Below, piece after piece: positions 1 through 25,786 of a stretch of DNA of 64,000 nucleotides. The position numbers and the translations under genes were made by a program. The stretch covers positions 13,858,501 through 13,922,500 of the forward strand of contig NC_092580.1 of NCBI RefSeq assembly GCF_037975245.1, given 5' to 3'. The notes beneath the pieces are model-generated. The model searched no databases and was not told where the DNA came from. It worked only from the letters and a program-made list of their open reading frames with translations. Origin of the DNA: Apostichopus japonicus (taxonomy: Eukaryota; Echinodermata; Holothuroidea; Aspidochirotida; Stichopodidae). Every line of letters begins with the position of its first letter. Position 1 is the stretch's first letter.

Positions 1-50
1 AAGATAATAATGTTAGAAAAATCCTGGCATTTTTTCTTTTTCTTGAATAG

Positions 51-3000
51 GAGAAACAAGATCAGGGTCACGATGATTTGATGAACGATCCAATTACAGA
101 GTACCTTGGAAGTAAGGTGTTCACCCCACGTGATCTAAATGACACTTACAAGGGCTACTGGCCAACACTACGTCAAATGAGAAAGGTTTGTTCACCAATC
201 CATGCATGAGTCATTGATTCTCAAACACAATGACGGTATACTAATCCCGTATAGTACAAGGAATTAGCTATGCCTTCTTATAAGTATCCATGACAAGAGA
301 AATGGGATTTTATTCCTTATTGAAGACGTCAGTAAACCCACCTTAGCCTATGCCGCCCCCACCCCTTTCCTCAATGCTTCTCCACACCTCACCATTTGTC
401 TATATTATATATGACGTGAAGAAGAGTGGAAATATATCATAGATAGCGTGAACATTCTTCTTTATTTGGCGGCCATAAATCATATTAATAGAAACTTTTG
501 TATATGTTAATCTTACTTACATAATTCATGAATGTTCTATCCAATTTTGTATCCGGATTAGGATGGCAAGAACGTTGTCATAGCAACAGGAAGCACCGCT
601 GGATCTGGGGAGTTGTATACACATGGCGATGTCTATATACACAAGTTATATTGGAGCGATCGACAGTACAGAAGGGTAATAATAACACATATGTAGTAAT
701 GATTGCTTATTGGGCCGAACTGATTTACTATATAATATAACATATTGAATTTTAATGTGATATGTGCTAGGCCTGAATCGTAGTGTGCTTTTCATCGATT
801 TTGTATTGAATGTTAATTGGGAGTATATAGTTCATGTAGAAATCGCTGGTCTCCTATTCGCCGATCATCTTACACAAGAACTAGCCAAGTTATAGTTGTT
901 TTTTAAGTTTTAAATTGTTTGTATCTCGTCTGTTTATAAACAGATTCGTCGTCTCTGTGACGCTACTATTGCGTCAGAATTTGTGATTAGTAATGTCTAC
1001 GTTGTTTCAAGATAATGGGTTTAGTATCAATAATCGATAGTTCGATATGTCGATAATGGGGAAACTGAACAAGTTTTGTCTTATCATTATTCCAATTTCA
1101 CACTCCGTAGTGGCCACAGACCAGAAATTTGCATACATGATTAACGTTGCGATTATAACTCCATCTGTCTCATAATTTCTGACATTTGGTGAGCAAAAAT
1201 TATGTAATTATTAAGAAATAATCGGTATTTTCTTTACATGCGATATTGTTTTTAGTTCACTCCGTATCCTGAATGTGGCGGGAAAACAGAGAACAGCGGT
1301 GCAGTAAGGTATTACAGCGACAGCACGCACTATCCGTGAGTATAGGGCCCTTTTGTGTCATAAAATACGTTTACTAACTAGAACTGTGTTTGCCTGCAAA
1401 TACGCAGTATTGCATGTAGTACGCGTGGAGTGTTTGCAATATTAGGAGGAACTATGCGGTTGTTCGTGATGTAACTTTTTGGGCGGACAGCACATCAGGG
1501 AGTAAGGTAATGTAAGTACCTACAAAGTGAGGGCGCTCGTGAGCGCCGTGACTGGCTCAGAATAAGTTGGCTACGCAGCTAGCTTCTGAAACTGCAAATG
1601 TACAGAGACTATATGAAACTTTAAGTTTCAACGTCCAGTCATGTAGGTTCGTTCACTTGACCAGTAATGCCAAAATTGTAGCGCGCACTTCAGTAATCAC
1701 AGTAATGATCGCTACTCATCCTTAAACCAATAGCATGTATGTGCATTGGCTAGATCCCGATTCGGACTCAACTGACGAAATGCCGTCTTGGTCACAGGGT
1801 TATAGGCTAAATGTAAGGGGACCTGGGTTAGTGAGAGTGGATCAAGGCGGTTTGTTTTCGTGCCCAGGCTCTATCATGAGCCGTCTTTCAAAAAGATATG
1901 TATTAATGGGAAGACATGTGCCAGCAAATACCAGGGGTCTCTTTATCTCTTAATTTATGTGCCAGTGTCTTTGTTAGTGTTGAGGTCAATGCTATTATCA
2001 TAACAGTGTCATTGTATCTCTCTCGGTATAGTGCCATATGTTTGTCTATTAACAATACCTTTGGCATTACAGTGGCGTTGTCTCTTTACAGTGTAATTGT
2101 CTTTTTACAGTGTCACTGTCGTTGCGTTGGCATTGTTTCTTAACAGTGTCATTGTATCTTTACATTGGCATTGTCTACTGGCAATTTCATTGTCTCTTAT
2201 AGTGTGGTTTTTTTCTTGTCAATGTCATTACAGTACAATTGTATCTTTACAGTGCCATCTCTGATGGTCCAACAAGCGTTGGCTTCGTCTCTAACTACTG
2301 GGAATTGCTCAAATGTAGGATAGAATTTCCAGCTGGCGATCAGGTGAACCCAAAACTGATGAAGACAGCGGTGTATACCTGGGCTGAGGGTGAACCATCG
2401 GAACCCTTAGTGAGCAACTCATGCATAAAGATGAAGTAAGGAGGAGGATATACTTGACCAAAACTCATTTTATTTTTTTTTTGGCAATTATTTCGAACAG
2501 ATCCCATTCATATTTTTACTTATGAAGTTTTCAGAATATCCTTAATAAAATACGACATGTTTAAGCTTACATCCTTGACGAGGGTCGTAATCAGGGACGT
2601 AGCTACAGGTGGATTCTACCCCTCTCCCCCCCCCCACCATCACAAGACCCGAAAAAACGTCCCTGGTCGTAATATTTCTAAGTGTCTTCTGGGAATGAGA
2701 GTCATGACTCTTTCGAGAGGTGGAAAGTCACCTTTTCAGTGAAATTATACCATTGACGTTGATTTGCATCTCACAGTTGGTTTATTAGTATCGAAAACAA
2801 ATTGACTTAGATCAGGATGTTGACGTTTTTCAATTGTTGTGTGGAGATGTAAGGTTTTCAATGAGACATTCAAGCGACCAAAAGAGAGGGAATCTCTGTT
2901 GGGGGATCCAAATGACAAAAAGCGAATACAAGAGAGGGACTCTCTGTCGGGGGCTCCAAACCGCAATAGAGGGGCCCTGTGGAAAATGACCGGTCATGCA

Positions 3001-4131
3001 AATTAAATGTTACTCTCATTTTGTTTGCAGTGGTGAAGATAATCGATGGTATGTAGCGAACTGTGAAGAAGAATTGCACTACGCATGTCAACATAGCGAC
3101 GACCTCAGTGATTGGACAATTAGCGAGTCACGTGGTCCGTACACCATAACGGAACATGTTTGTCCACCATACTATAATTTCATCGCACCTCAGAACGGTT
3201 ACAGATACCAAAAGGTAAGTAAGGTTGTTTCCATACTCGAGGGCGGGGTGGGGGATGGGGGGATGGGGGGGCAGGTGGAACTTAGAGGCACAACGGAACG
3301 ATATATCAATCAAAAAGAGCATACCTTCCATTTAAGGAAAGAAAACCTTTTTAAATGTAAAAAGGAAACTTTAAAACATTACGGCGCTGTTCATTAAAGG
3401 GGCACTTCTTATTATGAAAGGGGCACTTTTCAGGACTTTCCCAGAGGTAAAGTGGAAAGCAAATACCCACTGTACCACGCCTCTGCTGCCTTTGCATTAA
3501 GTTAAAGCACAGGATTACCAAATAAAGAAATTCATTTAAAGTACTTAAGTAAGTTATTAATACAAAATGGGAAAGGGAACTTTTCTTTAACAAAAGAAAA
3601 ACCCTTTAAAAAAAATAAGAGTTACTTTTTATTTATTTAAGTCATCACTTGCGTGAAGTACATGCTCGCCCCCGCCCCCTACACACATATATGACGATTG
3701 GTTACATACCACCGTGGTAAGAATCTTGGCGTTTTACAACAAAAACCAACTTCAAGTAAGTTATCAAGGAAACTGATAAAGGCCTCAGCCAGCGAGAGAT
3801 AAATCCCAGTTCATATTTTGAACGATGAAAAGGGTGAACGGATGAAAAAAAATGAGGCTGGCCGTTATTGTCATTTATCATTTAAAACGAATAAAAAAGA
3901 GGTAATGAACGTTACATCGACGGTGATGTTATTATCCAACAGTTGATTGAAGCTAGTAAGGGCTCGACAATCTGGATCAATTTTTCACCATGGTTACCAT
4001 ACTACGAAGACCCTGACCTTGGTCATCTCACAACAGCCCCCAGTGATTCATATAGACTTGTCTCTTCAAGATGGACCTACATGTTGTGGCTGGTCTCATT
4101 TGTTCCCCTAGCTACTACTTGTTTCTACTGA
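51..4131 (+). CDS. PLC-like phosphodiesterase, copy A (3' part; 5' end outside window)
   Basis: Six exons join in frame: 51-185, 562-675, 1256-1335, 2253-2435, 3031-3214 and 3943-4131 (stop TGA), giving 294 residues. Intron phases are 0, 0, 2, 2, 0, identical to the corresponding introns of copy B downstream, and blocks such as WPTLRQM, DGKNVVIAT, FTPYPECGG, EDNRWYV and SESRGPYTITE are shared. The motifs resemble secreted PLC-like phosphodiesterases (TIM-barrel, PI-PLC X superfamily): TPRDL, then WPTL followed by a VVIA strand, then a cysteine-rich C-terminal region (RWYVANCEEELHYACQ). The catalytic histidines belong to the N-terminal half, which lies upstream of the window. The last 20 residues (RWTYMLWLVSFVPLATTCFY) are hydrophobic, fitting a GPI-attachment signal or membrane tail. 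Family assignment is by motif recall; the substrate is unknown. It is the upstream member of a tandem pair. Confidence 0.85.
1965..2252 (+). repeat. Degenerate short repeat carrying serial acceptor-like TTTACAGTG motifs
   Basis: The intron before the exon at 2253 consists of imperfect units of about 18-40 bases built from ACAGTGTCATTGTATCTTT-like sequence. Several contain a pyrimidine tract followed by ACAG|TG, the same string as the acceptor used at 2251-2252. The first bases of the exon resemble the repeat. Confidence 0.7.
2592..2665. mobile_element. 74-bp hAT-like mini inverted-repeat element
   Basis: The element starts CAGGGACGTAGC and ends AACGTCCCTG, so the outer nine bases form a perfect terminal inverted repeat (CAGGGACGT). 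It is flanked by a perfect 8-bp direct repeat GTCGTAAT at 2584-2591 and 2666-2673, the target duplication length of hAT-type transposons. The body is mostly a C-rich tract. It lies in an intron of PLC-like copy A and codes for nothing. Confidence 0.8.
2878..2961. repeat. Imperfect tandem pair, spacing about 50 bp
   Basis: Two copies of an AGAGAGGGA-TCTCTGT-GGGGG-TCCAAA block occur at about 2880-2913 and 2930-2962 in the intron before the exon at 3031. Confidence 0.6.
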
Positions 4132-5018
4132 ACGGTGTTCTACATAATCTTTTCTTTCCTTTCTTTTTAATTTTTATGTCATTTGTAATAAGTGAAGTAC
4201 GATAATTGTAATATGTAATCACTGCAGGTGACTATACAAATTTAGTTTCCTGCACCAATACAAAAGAATAACGGTTACGTTTGTGAGACGGAAGCCGTTT
4301 CATTACGCACAATTGGGTCTGACAGAACACCTTGAGGTTAGCAGGATACATGAGGGGGGGGGGGGGGTCTACACCCACTCCCCCTTCTCAAACCCTACAA
4401 AATCATTTGAAAGGATATATTAGCACAAGTGTTACGTGGTGACCTGATGATAGACCTGCGAATGCCTAAAAATGTACAATTTCACGTCAATTCGGCCCCA
4501 GTGCCACACCCCTCTTCTTCTTCTTTGAATCCTTTAACCACCCCTGCATAGGGATGGTGCCGCAAAAGGGAGTCGGTATAACTTGTGAATCATAACAGGG
4601 CAGGAATTTTGTATGCCACGCCCGGGCGTAGCTATAGATTTCCTTTTTTTAAGGAGACCTTTTTCGGGCGGTAGACAAGTATTTGGGGACCTAGCCCCCC
4701 CCCCCCACCCTAGTACCCCCATGTCACGTGTCTCATCTGAAATCGTATGATATCGTGTGTTCCGCGTCATTAGTATACGTTGTCAGGGATAACACACTTC
4801 GTACTTGTGTGACTACATTAAAGGGATAAGCTACCTTCCACATTATTGAACTTGTGCAAACAATCTATAGATATGAAAAGAAACATTTAAACTTTAAGAA
4901 TTTGTTGTGTTTGACCAAGAAAGCAGTAAGAAATGATATTAGACTTTTAAGTTCCTAATGAATTGTTGACTCTACGTCACATGCTGTAATGTATAAATAT
5001 ATGTCTATATATGAGATC

Positions 5019-5024
5019 AATAAA
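5019..5024 (+). promoter_or_regulatory. Candidate polyadenylation signal for PLC-like copy A
   Basis: AATAAA lies about 890 bases after the stop codon at 4131, in AT-rich sequence. No earlier canonical hexamer was noticed, but this was read by eye. Confidence 0.4.
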
Positions 5025-5407
5025 GATATGGTGGAAATATACATACCGATGCCTATTGTTTATTGACTGTTTCTCATCTCAGTATGTAATGCACTAGGAG
5101 ATATCATGTTCTATTGATCATTTTACTTGGTGTATAACTTCAGGCCCGTAGCCATGCCGGTCCATGGGGTGGGGTATCAGCCAACCCCTCCCCCACCTTC
5201 TGTGTCAACATAATGTGTATAAAATCTACACAAGTTACAGGATACGTTGAATTGTGTGCCTCCTTAGAAACGAGAAACTCATGGCGACAAGAAAACGGGT
5301 TGGTAGAAGCTTATAACATGGTTAGATATAGTTTGAGAAAGTGGACCACAGGTCAAGTGTATGCTATATTTTCGAGACTCTTTCCAAGTTTATTTTTAAA
5401 ACATCCC

Positions 5408-5689
5408 GTTTTTTAAGGCAGTGGACTTGTGAGCTAAGGTATGCAGGTTCCAGTCATGGCCAGATCATTGCGTTGTGTCCATGGGTAAGGCACTTTATCT
5501 CCATTGCCTCTCTTCCCCCAGGGTGTATAGATGGGTTCCTGTGAGATATACTGTCAGCTGGGCGCTGTTTAGCTGCTGCCATGTGGAGGGATTGTCTCTA
5601 TGTTTGACAGGTTATCGTTGACTAGGGTAATGGTGTGATGCGCCTTGAGCACCATTATCGGTGTGAATATGTCTGCGCCTTATACATCC

Positions 5690-5721
<32 letters not shown>

Positions 5722-5740
5722 GTTATTATTATTTTTATCC
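5408..5740 (+). mobile_element. SINE-like retroposon with ATT tail
   Basis: An A-box-like TAAGGCAGTGG (5414-5424) and a B-box-like GGTTCCAGTC (5446-5455) are followed by a body of about 230 bases that includes GATGCGCCTTGAGCACC. It ends in an ATT trinucleotide tail at about 5690-5740. This layout (tRNA-like head, body, trinucleotide tail) matches widespread marine-invertebrate SINEs, which I recognise by general pattern only. A target duplication is not clear. It has no coding capacity. Confidence 0.7.
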
Positions 5741-6354
5741 TATTGAGCTATCTTGGGTTATTGGTACAAGTTTCAAAATCATCACTATCAACTATATTGA
5801 ACTTTGTTCATTCTTTTATACCTCATGACGTGTTGACTGTTTTATTGTGCCGTGTTATCCGCACTCCACCCGTCCCTCACCCTCTAAACAAATATGTCAT
5901 GTTCCAACTTGAAGTTACCCAATATAACTACTATATAAAGGACCGATTTTAACTATACAATCGTCAGCAATATCAAATACATCTCAGATCAAGAAGACTC
6001 ATCACGGAAACCGTAAAATATGGAACGTTCACGACACCAAGGCATCTGTATTGCTCCGTTTCTTGTCTTTGGCATGGCAAGTATATAAAATAATCATAAA
6101 AAAGGTTTTATCGGGCGATTTTATTCTCGGTAGTCTAAAAAACTGTTGTCTGTTAATGATATGCTTGGGGACTTGAAGAACAGACATTGATATGTGATAG
6201 TCGGTGGGACAAGTTATTAGAAAGGTACAGCAAGCCCGCTTACAAATGTTAGCCTGCATTATACTTCATGTGGTCTCTCTACCTAGTGTTGTTTTTTATC
6301 GTAAACTGACCATTTTGTTTTCATATCCACATGAAGGCTAAAATACTACTAATA

Positions 6355-6389
6355 CTTCTAATAATACTACCACTACTACTACTACTACT

Positions 6390-6437
<48 letters not shown>
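6355..6437. repeat. Trinucleotide microsatellites (ACT)n and (ATA)n
   Basis: CTACTACTA-type repeats run from about 6343, then a clean (AAT/ATA)n run lies at about 6390-6437. Confidence 0.9.
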
Positions 6438-6438
<1 letters not shown>

Positions 6439-8374
6439 GGGCTTTATGTAATATTCGAGTTCTTGGGAACAGGGACTTGCGGAGATTCTTAGGCTTAACG
6501 TCGGTCGACTATGGACGATTCATTTGACGGCACGCTGTCTTACAATGGAAGCTAGAAACATTAATAACTGAAGTGAAAATATTTGTTTATGATTATGACT
6601 TTCACGTGTTGTTTGAATGGTATACAGATACTCGCTATACATTTTTTCTTTCTGTCATTCATAATTCCATATTTTTCAAACAATCTTTCCGATTCGCATA
6701 TTGTAAAAACATTAGTCCTGATTGATTTCTTGGCCTTGTGCTGTCATATCCCCTACCCCCCACACCCACCCCTACCCCCCCTTCCCACGCCCACCATACA
6801 CTCTCTTTCTCTTTCTCTGCTAGCTATACAATTCTGCTGTATATGGAAGACACCTTTCTTCATTGATGTGGTTATACAGAAATATGTCTGTGTGTGCGTG
6901 TGTATGCCTATCAGTTTTGGAAAATACTTTTGGAAAAGAACATGTCTCACACGACTGCATGTCGCAGTTACGTTGGTGCCAACAATCCATAACTATGTTT
7001 ATGTTTTCACTCAAGCATACTTTAGTCGGCTACAACACAGGCAGCTGCATAGTCCCATACGTTAAACACGCACTTTTTAACCTTCTCAATTGATTTAGGT
7101 TTAAGAGTTTTGATGATGAGTGGTGTAACAAGGCAATTCTACAATTGAGTGTTTGTTTTATAGAGAAATAAATTACATTTTACGTTTGTTTTAAATTTTA
7201 ATGTTTAAGTAACATTCCAGTGACCCTGAACATTTGAAGAGTATATCACAAATTAATTTGCGTAAATTTGCTCCAAATGACAGTCATATATGAAAGATAA
7301 CAAATGTTCCAGGCCTTAAATACCACGGCATCTCGCAACACCCACCCCACCCACTCTTAAAGTATACACGTGTTATAAATGTTGATTTACCTCACCATTC
7401 ATTACCTCACCATTTAGGTATGATCTCTGATGTATTTCTGCATTTATCAGATAATGCTGTCTACAGTTCTCATTTCATATTTACTGTCTGTTTTATCCAC
7501 ATATATCACAAATTAGTGTCGACAACTACTTAACAGAAAGTTCGCATATATTCACAAAATGCCTCCTACAGCTGCTCTTATACCTCATATTGTTTTTTTA
7601 TTGTTTTTTTGTTTGTTTTTTTATCGTCACACTAATATCAGCTATTAATTTTGGTAAGTAACACAATTCATAGTTTCTTATTTTAGACCTTTCAGTTACT
7701 GATGATGTCTCCATTCAATCAACTATTTCCTCTTTATTTTGTTATATTTTTTTTACCCATATTAGATTTTCATGTGGGATTTCACTGACGCTAGTGAGTG
7801 CCGATTAATTAGCCGTGACGTAGACTGCGCCGAGGTTAAGACACCAACCTTTCTCTCATTCAAGACATTGTTATGTTAAAGAGTTGTTATTATGTATAGT
7901 TATGTGTGTCCCAAGTTAAGCCTTTATTGTGCTAAGCCTGTAATACAATGCCGTAACATCTGCGCGTTTCAATTATACAGTGACGTGGCCTTTTGCAGTT
8001 GTTGTTGTTTTGTTTTGGTAGTTGATGGATTTAGATTCTGTATAGTAACAGTAAACTAAGCGGCTCAAGCTCTTCTCCACGTGGCTCGCCTTCCGTGGTT
8101 TTTCCTCCATGGCTCTCTGTTTACTCTCTCTTCCCCATTTTGCCCGGTATGCCGGACATTATATCTGGAGTACACGACAGTAGGATTTGACTTTACGTTA
8201 AGGTCCACATCGTTCTCAATGGTCTACGTACTGGCGTCGTCTTGTTTTGTTAAACCAGGGAGTATAACAGCTCCCTGGTTAAACTGCTCTTCATCGAACG
8301 TATTACCTCCCTGGACACTTATTTTTGCCCCTTGAAACAAACCTACTTATCTTCCGTCCGGATCTACAACCTGA

Positions 8375-8825
8375 TATTCCGACTTCCTTGTGACGTGTGA
8401 TACACAGACTTCCCTGTGACGTGTGATATACCAACTTCCCTGTGACGTGTGATAAATGGACTTCCCTGTGATGTGTGATATACCGACTTCCCTGTGGTGT
8501 GTGATATACCGACTTCCCTGTGACGTGTGATATACCGACTTCCCTGCGACAAGTGCTATAGGGACTTCCATGTGACGTGCGATATACCGAATTCCCTGTG
8601 ACGTGTGATATACCGACTTCCCTGTGCTGTGTGATGTACCGACTTCCCTGTGACGTTGGATATACCGACTTCCATGTGACGTGTGATATACCGACTACCC
8701 TGTGATGTGTGACATGGGGACTTCCCTGTGCTGTGTGATATACCGACTTCTCTGTGATGTGTGATATACCGACTTCCCTGTGCTGTGTGATATACCGACT
8801 TCCCTGTGATGTGTGATATACCGTA
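8375..8825. repeat. 26-bp minisatellite, about 17 copies
   Basis: The unit is close to GACTTCCCTGTGACGTGTG followed by ATATACC, 26 bases long, with single-base variants (GACGT, GATGT, GCTGT, GGTGT). Because 26 is not a multiple of three and the unit lacks stops on the minus strand, all minus frames stay open and give long spurious reading frames (up to 184 codons). Confidence 0.93.
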
Positions 8826-8945
8826 CGATGCTGAGGAACCATGCGAAAGCCGGCCAACCACCAGAGGTATACACGCGGCTGCTAAGGTTAAATATTATTT
8901 TTTTTGTAAGGATCAGTATATTAAGTTCTTGTATGTTGTTTGCAG

Positions 8946-8958
8946 CCCTCCATTTCAG
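8946..8958 (+). other. Candidate 13-base microexon upstream of PLC-like copy B
   Basis: The sequence after a TTGTTTGCAG acceptor reads ..PPFQ and is followed at once by a GTAAGA donor. It would splice in phase 0 to the exon at 9410 to give PPFQCNDDGHCVPG. Such a small exon is only plausible, not proven. Confidence 0.3.
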
Positions 8959-9220
8959 GTAAGAGAGAAACTATACTTTTGTTTTAAACATCTACTCCTT
9001 CTTATCTACTCTCTTAATTGAATGCCCATATTACTTTAATATCAAACATCTCAACAACATTTCCTCCTCCTATAAGGGATAGTGTCTACACAACAATACC
9101 TTATAAAAAATTTATGAGTTATCAGAAAAGGCTTGAATTACGGTGACCTTTACCACATTGCCGTATACTGCCCATAATAACCATCTTCAACAACATACCT
9201 TGCTGCCTTGGTCATGTTGC

Positions 9221-9355
<135 letters not shown>

Positions 9356-9409
9356 CGGCGAAGATTTCAATTCGTATTATAATGAAAATAAAATTTTGCT
9401 TCATTTAAG

Positions 9410-22996
<13,587 letters not shown>

Positions 22997-25786
22997 AAAG
23001 TATTACAGAGATTTTTAATGTCAGTTCTAAGTAGAGTAATATTTTGGTTTGATGAAACAGTAGTTATTGGTGCTGAGCACACTGTCAGCATCTACTGAGA
23101 ATAGGACAGGGTTTAACCTTGTTTTTTGTTAAAACTTTATGGAGTAGCATGTTGCAGTTCATATCATAACCCAATCCTTGGTGAACTACAAAAAAAAAAA
23201 ACTTATTTGAGTAGCCATTGATAACCCCCAAACCCTTCCCGCCCACGGTTAGATCACAAGGAGCGAGTGAAATCATAAGAAAATGTTAATTTAGCAATAA
23301 GAAATGAATTCCTTTCTTTATCAGCATAATATTAAAAATGTCAATTTCAAGTTTAAAACTTAGAATATTATTAAACTTTCAATTAGAATTTCAAATCCAA
23401 AACTGACAGAAGTGTTTATTAACAGTTGAAAATTACTGCTGAAATTTCCATGACAACGAAGCAAGACAAAGCAAACAAATAACAAAACAAAGAAACAATG
23501 CAAATGTGTTTATCAAAGGCGAAAAGTTTATTTTCTTTGCAAAAAAGATTCTTTTTATGAGAAATCTACTACCAAAATATACAGAATACAAACAATGTGC
23601 AAATTAAATACTTTTATGATATTAGTACTGCAATCTTGCAAAACATTAAAATTATGTGATAGTGATGGGCAAAGTGAATAACAGTACAGTGGGGGGTCAC
23701 CCATATCTGACATCCCCTCGTCCCATTCCCATACCCCTCCCCCGGCATGTCCTCTTTTACATAAACATTTTGATACATGACTCATCAGTGAGCCTTCCAT
23801 ACTGCCCCCCCCAAATAAAACAGAATTTGTTTTGGTATCTTCCTACTTTAACATAATCAAACCATATATTACAAAAACAATTTTCAAACAGCTGTTATCT
23901 GTATTTCTGCAAAGTTTACTTGTGACCTTACACCAAATTATGAATAAATTATGAATATATAATCACTCACACTCAAGGCTGCTGTTCATAGTTGAGATGT
24001 AGTTCATATGATTTAATATGTCTTTCAAGCAGTGACTTCACTCATACATTTAGAAGTGTGGGGGGGGGAGCAAAAAGTAGATCAACATTTGGGGGGAGCA
24101 CATAATTTGGATAAAGCAAGTTTGACACAAGAGGTTTTTGGTTCTCATCTTATATCAGCAGAAATTTGGAGGGAGACGTACGTAAATTAGTAGTCAATGG
24201 AAGGAAAAGTTTAATGTATCTGCTTGCCTATGTTGTTCCTTGAACATAACAAATTGCATTGGGGAGGAGGGAACAAACATTTGAGGGATTGCATGGCACT
24301 TCCCCACCTTCCCCTTGGAGACACCACTGCTTGCATGATATATAGAATATTATAAACATTTTCCTTGTCTTTTTCTTCTTGTAATTAAAAATTCTATTAT
24401 CATCATCTATGTAACTAATTCATCGTTATTATGGTATTATTATTTTACACACATCTGTGGTTAACATTTCAAATTCAATCTTTAATTTTATTCCTCATCC
24501 ACAACCTTGTTTTGAGAAGCTAACTTTAAGCCTAAGTACACTTTCTTTTTATTTATGTTTTGCATTCCTTAACAATACTAAATCTTATTGATGTTAATTA
24601 ACCTCCCCCTGCCTCCCCTTCCCTAATTCTACCCATGTATCCTCAGAAGAGGTCTGATGTGTCTACCTCCTTAAATTCTGTCGTCTCTTGATTCCCGATG
24701 GAAAAGCTTAAAGACAAATTTAAAAAACTCTTACCATGCCAAAAGAAGTCGTCTTATTCAAATTTCTACAAATACCTAAAAGCCGACACCAATAGCCTCA
24801 AACATGAAATGGAATGATTAATAAGAAGCACTGCAATAGTTTCCTAGGTAACATATGCGAAATTATTTTCGTTCCAATATCTATGATTGAAAGAACAATG
24901 TAACAAAAGAATTGAGAAATTTCCTGCAGATTTCACATCTGTAATATTTCCCTAACTACCCTCCCCCTACCTATCCTCATTTTTGTTCTACGTTCGTTCA
25001 CCGTCCGAAACAATTGCAAGCGGAGAGCCTTCCAAACTTTTGGCAAAGTTAGAATTAGATGGCAGTTATTGATCAGAGATAAATCTAACATGATATTTTA
25101 CTTCTTACACAAATTACTTTAAAAATAAAAACATGACCCAAAATTTCCCAAATAGAACCCAAACCAAATATAAAGTACAAAATAAAAAAAAAAATGTTTT
25201 GTGTAGGAAAATGAAAACACATCTTAAAAGAAACATCCGACTAGCACATTCAGTGTTGATCTTTGACATCTTTCAACTCGCAGTTTGCAGATCCATATTA
25301 CCCTGTCTTTGAAAGTACTAGGCAATGCTCCCATCGAAATTATTAACAACCTCTTGGTTTTGTTTGTGAATGTGGGATGAGAACTGTGAAGAAGAAAACA
25401 AAATAGATTAATATAGACTGAAAATATTGGAGCATACAAGGAACTTTCCTGCTTCAACCACACTGAGAAATTTCTCTGCAATATAAAACTCTTTAACCCC
25501 CCCCACCCAACCACCCACCCACCCAATTGCTTCAACCTAATCTGTCATCGGAACACGTCTGAATTCCTTAGTTTTAGATGGCCAAAACATCAGAACCCGA
25601 GTGTTTTAATGCGAAAATTTAAAGAGTCAGCCAATAATTCTTGTAAATACTATTGTAAGTTTCTTGTTTTGCCATCTTTACTTCTCCTTTATTGCACAAT
25701 TACACAAGCGAAAAAAAAGAAGGGGGGAAGCATAACATAATATATAGGTGAGTTTTTGTTTACAAATGTCTATTAAACTAACCTCT
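22997..25786. other. Convergent intergenic region between PLC-like copy B and POGLUT1
   Basis: I see no coding exon here. It should contain the 3' UTRs of both convergent genes: AATAAA occurs on the plus strand at 23814-23819 and 23943-23948, and a minus-strand signal lies near 25690. A G-rich segment bounded by CAGTG...CACTG (about 24034-24332) may be an old element, but no target duplication was found. Confidence 0.6.
25688..25693 (-). promoter_or_regulatory. Candidate POGLUT1 polyadenylation signal
   Basis: The plus strand reads TTTATT, i.e. AATAAA on the minus strand, about 95 bases beyond the POGLUT1 stop codon. Confidence 0.5.

Noticed and set aside
8375-8825. CRISPR-like regularly spaced repeats here and at 52376-53341
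   Set aside because: Units are tandem with no unique spacers, and the DNA is eukaryotic; these are minisatellites.
8303-8857. 184-codon and other minus-strand frames with repeated GSRYITRH-type units
   Set aside because: They are produced by the 26-bp minisatellite, which is open in all minus frames; there is no start context, splice support or family.
24034-24332. Possible further CAG-end element in the POGLUT1 downstream region
   Set aside because: CAGTG...CACTG ends are present, but no target duplication or longer terminal repeat was found.
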